A stretch of DNA of 8,145 nucleotides from contig CAMLNE010000195.1 of NCBI GenBank assembly GCA_946481265.1, positions 1-8,145 of the forward strand, given 5' to 3'. A model generated the notes under the pieces. That model had not been told where the DNA came from and did not search any database. It worked only from the letters and a program-made list of their open reading frames with translations. Within the stretch, counting starts at the first letter, position 1, and every line of letters begins with the position of its first letter. Source of the stretch: an uncultured Panacagrimonas sp. (lineage in GTDB: Bacteria; Pseudomonadota; Gammaproteobacteria; Nevskiales; Nevskiaceae). Made by a program: the position numbers and the translations under genes. This document shows, one piece after another, positions 7,545 to 8,145 of this stretch.

Positions 7545-7913
7545 ATGATTGCGTACGCCACCCTGGGCACCAACGACCTGCCGCGCGCCACCCGTTTCTA
7601 CGATGCGCTGCTCGGCGCGATGGGCGCCAAGCGCGCCATGGAATTCGAGCGCATGGTCATCTGGGCCAGCGCTCCCAATGCGCCGATGCTGGGCGTCTGC
7701 ACTCCTTTCGACGGCAAGGCTGCGACCATCGGCAACGGCACCATGATTTCGCTGGGCGCTTCGAGCAAGGAGCAGGTCGACACGCTTTACCGCAAGGCGC
7801 TGGAGCTCGGCGGAACCGACGAGGGTGCGCCCGGGCAGCGGGGTCCGTCGTTCTACATCGGCTACTTCCGCGATCCCGACGGCAACAAGCTGAACTTCTT
7901 CTGCCCCACCTGA
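7545..7913 (+). CDS. VOC family (glyoxalase/bleomycin-resistance fold) protein
   Basis: This 122-residue single-domain protein has the two beta-alpha-beta-beta-beta modules of the vicinal oxygen chelate superfamily: LGTNDLPRATRFYDALLGAM (7-26) opens the first, and GTMISLGASSKEQVDTLYRK (65-84) followed by GPSFYIGYFRDPDGNKLNFF (100-119) forms the second. At the positions that usually carry metal ligands (His in the second module's first strand, Glu after GNKL) it has M67 and N117, so it may not be a metalloenzyme, or may use other ligands. My recollection is that a subgroup of VOC proteins shares GNGTM and GNKLN, so this is probably not a local mutation. GAGGAG at 7531-7536, 8 nt before the ATG, supports the start. 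It is 130 bp after the monooxygenase and before the terminator at 8051. Function is unknown; it could act on an intermediate of the same pathway or be independent. Confidence 0.85.
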   Translation: MIAYATLGTNDLPRATRFYDALLGAMGAKRAMEFERMVIWASAPNAPMLGVCTPFDGKAATIGNGTMISLGASSKEQVDTLYRKALELGGTDEGAPGQRGPSFYIGYFRDPDGNKLNFFCPT

Positions 7914-8050
7914 GCGGACAACGCTCGCGGGCTGTGCTCCGCAGGATGTGCCGGGCGAAGCAGGGGCCGCGATCCCTGTGCGAGGGCGTACAGGACCTGC
8001 AGGACCCCGCCATCCCGCGGCGATCCGGGCAAGGAAAAGCCTGATGAAAT
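7914..8050. other. Gene-free stretch after the VOC gene
   Basis: I see no convincing coding frame here on either strand: the open frames lack a ribosome site and read as Arg/Gly/Pro-rich shadow protein. It is probably the 3' untranslated part of the VOC transcript leading to the terminator. Confidence 0.5.
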
Positions 8051-8085
8051 CCCGAACCGGCGCTTGGCGCCTGTTCGGGTCTTCT
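8051..8085 (+). terminator. Rho-independent terminator of the oxidoreductase cluster
   Basis: CCCGAAC (8051-8057) pairs perfectly with GTTCGGG (8073-8079). After a C/T mismatch, GGCGC (8059-8063) pairs with GCGCC (8067-8071) around a TTG loop. The 12 paired positions are followed by the pyrimidine-rich TCTTCT (8080-8085). On the minus strand the same stem is followed by ATTTCATC, so it could also stop transcription coming from the right. This is the strongest hairpin I found in the window, 137 bp after the VOC stop. Confidence 0.8.
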
Positions 8086-8145
8086 CCCGGCTAAGGATTC
8101 TCTGATTTACCTGGTGGCTGGCGCCCCAAGCCGATAAGAAATCCG
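8086..8145. other. Window edge, no identified gene
   Basis: These 60 bases follow the terminator. On the minus strand a short frame enters from the right edge and stops at 8091-8093 (TAG) after 17 residues, ending GKSENP. It could be the C-terminus of a convergent gene served by the same stem-loop, but it is too short to judge. No tRNA or recognisable gene start is visible on the plus strand. Confidence 0.3.

Noticed and set aside
6193..7548. Plus-strand 451-codon frame and minus-strand 405-codon frame (6236-7453)
   Set aside because: Both are shadows of the flavin monooxygenase gene, which has clear family motifs and its own ribosome site.
7448..8044. Plus-strand 198-codon frame spanning the VOC gene and beyond
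   Set aside because: It is out of frame with the VOC protein, Arg/Gly/Pro-rich, and has no ribosome site or domain.

Overview
The window is high-GC throughout, with codons ending mostly in G or C and long antisense open frames as a by-product. It carries chromosomal genes of a proteobacterial kind: a YedI/DUF808 membrane protein, a large lipoprotein-anchored penicillin-acylase-type hydrolase, and a catabolic-looking oxidoreductase cluster. My best guess is a Gram-negative gammaproteobacterium of the Nevskiales/Xanthomonadales type. That rests on gene style only; no rRNA or other marker gene is present. I see no insertion sequence, tRNA, CRISPR array, integrase or phage gene.

Layout. (1) 2-133 (+) is the C-terminal end of a membrane protein, most like a calcium/sodium antiporter. 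(2) Three genes on the minus strand follow: a calcineurin-type metallophosphoesterase (242-1039), a DUF808/YedI inner-membrane protein (1234-2181) and a 1101-residue Ntn-hydrolase of the penicillin acylase family (2389-5694). The acylase has a lipoprotein signal peptide. (3) A 194-bp divergent intergenic region (5695-5888) separates the acylase from a plus-strand cluster: a limonene-1,2-epoxide-hydrolase-type protein (5889-6269), a luciferase-like flavin-dependent monooxygenase (6329-7414) and a small VOC/glyoxalase-fold protein (7545-7913). A strong stem-loop terminator (8051-8085) closes the cluster. The last 60 bases hold no gene I can identify.

How the genes may work together. The epoxide hydrolase has the full Tyr/Asn/Arg/Asp/Asp active site of the limonene epoxide hydrolase fold and sits 59 bp before a luciferase-like monooxygenase. 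This resembles the LimA/LimB pair of the Rhodococcus limonene pathway: the flavoenzyme would epoxidise an alkene and the hydrolase would open the epoxide to a diol. The VOC protein could act on a later intermediate or be unrelated. The acylase is predicted to be an extracytoplasmic lipoprotein that cleaves an amide. Its substrate cannot be read from the sequence (beta-lactam, acyl-homoserine lactone, N-acyl amino acid or peptide are all possible). The metallophosphoesterase and DUF808 protein look like unrelated housekeeping or accessory genes.
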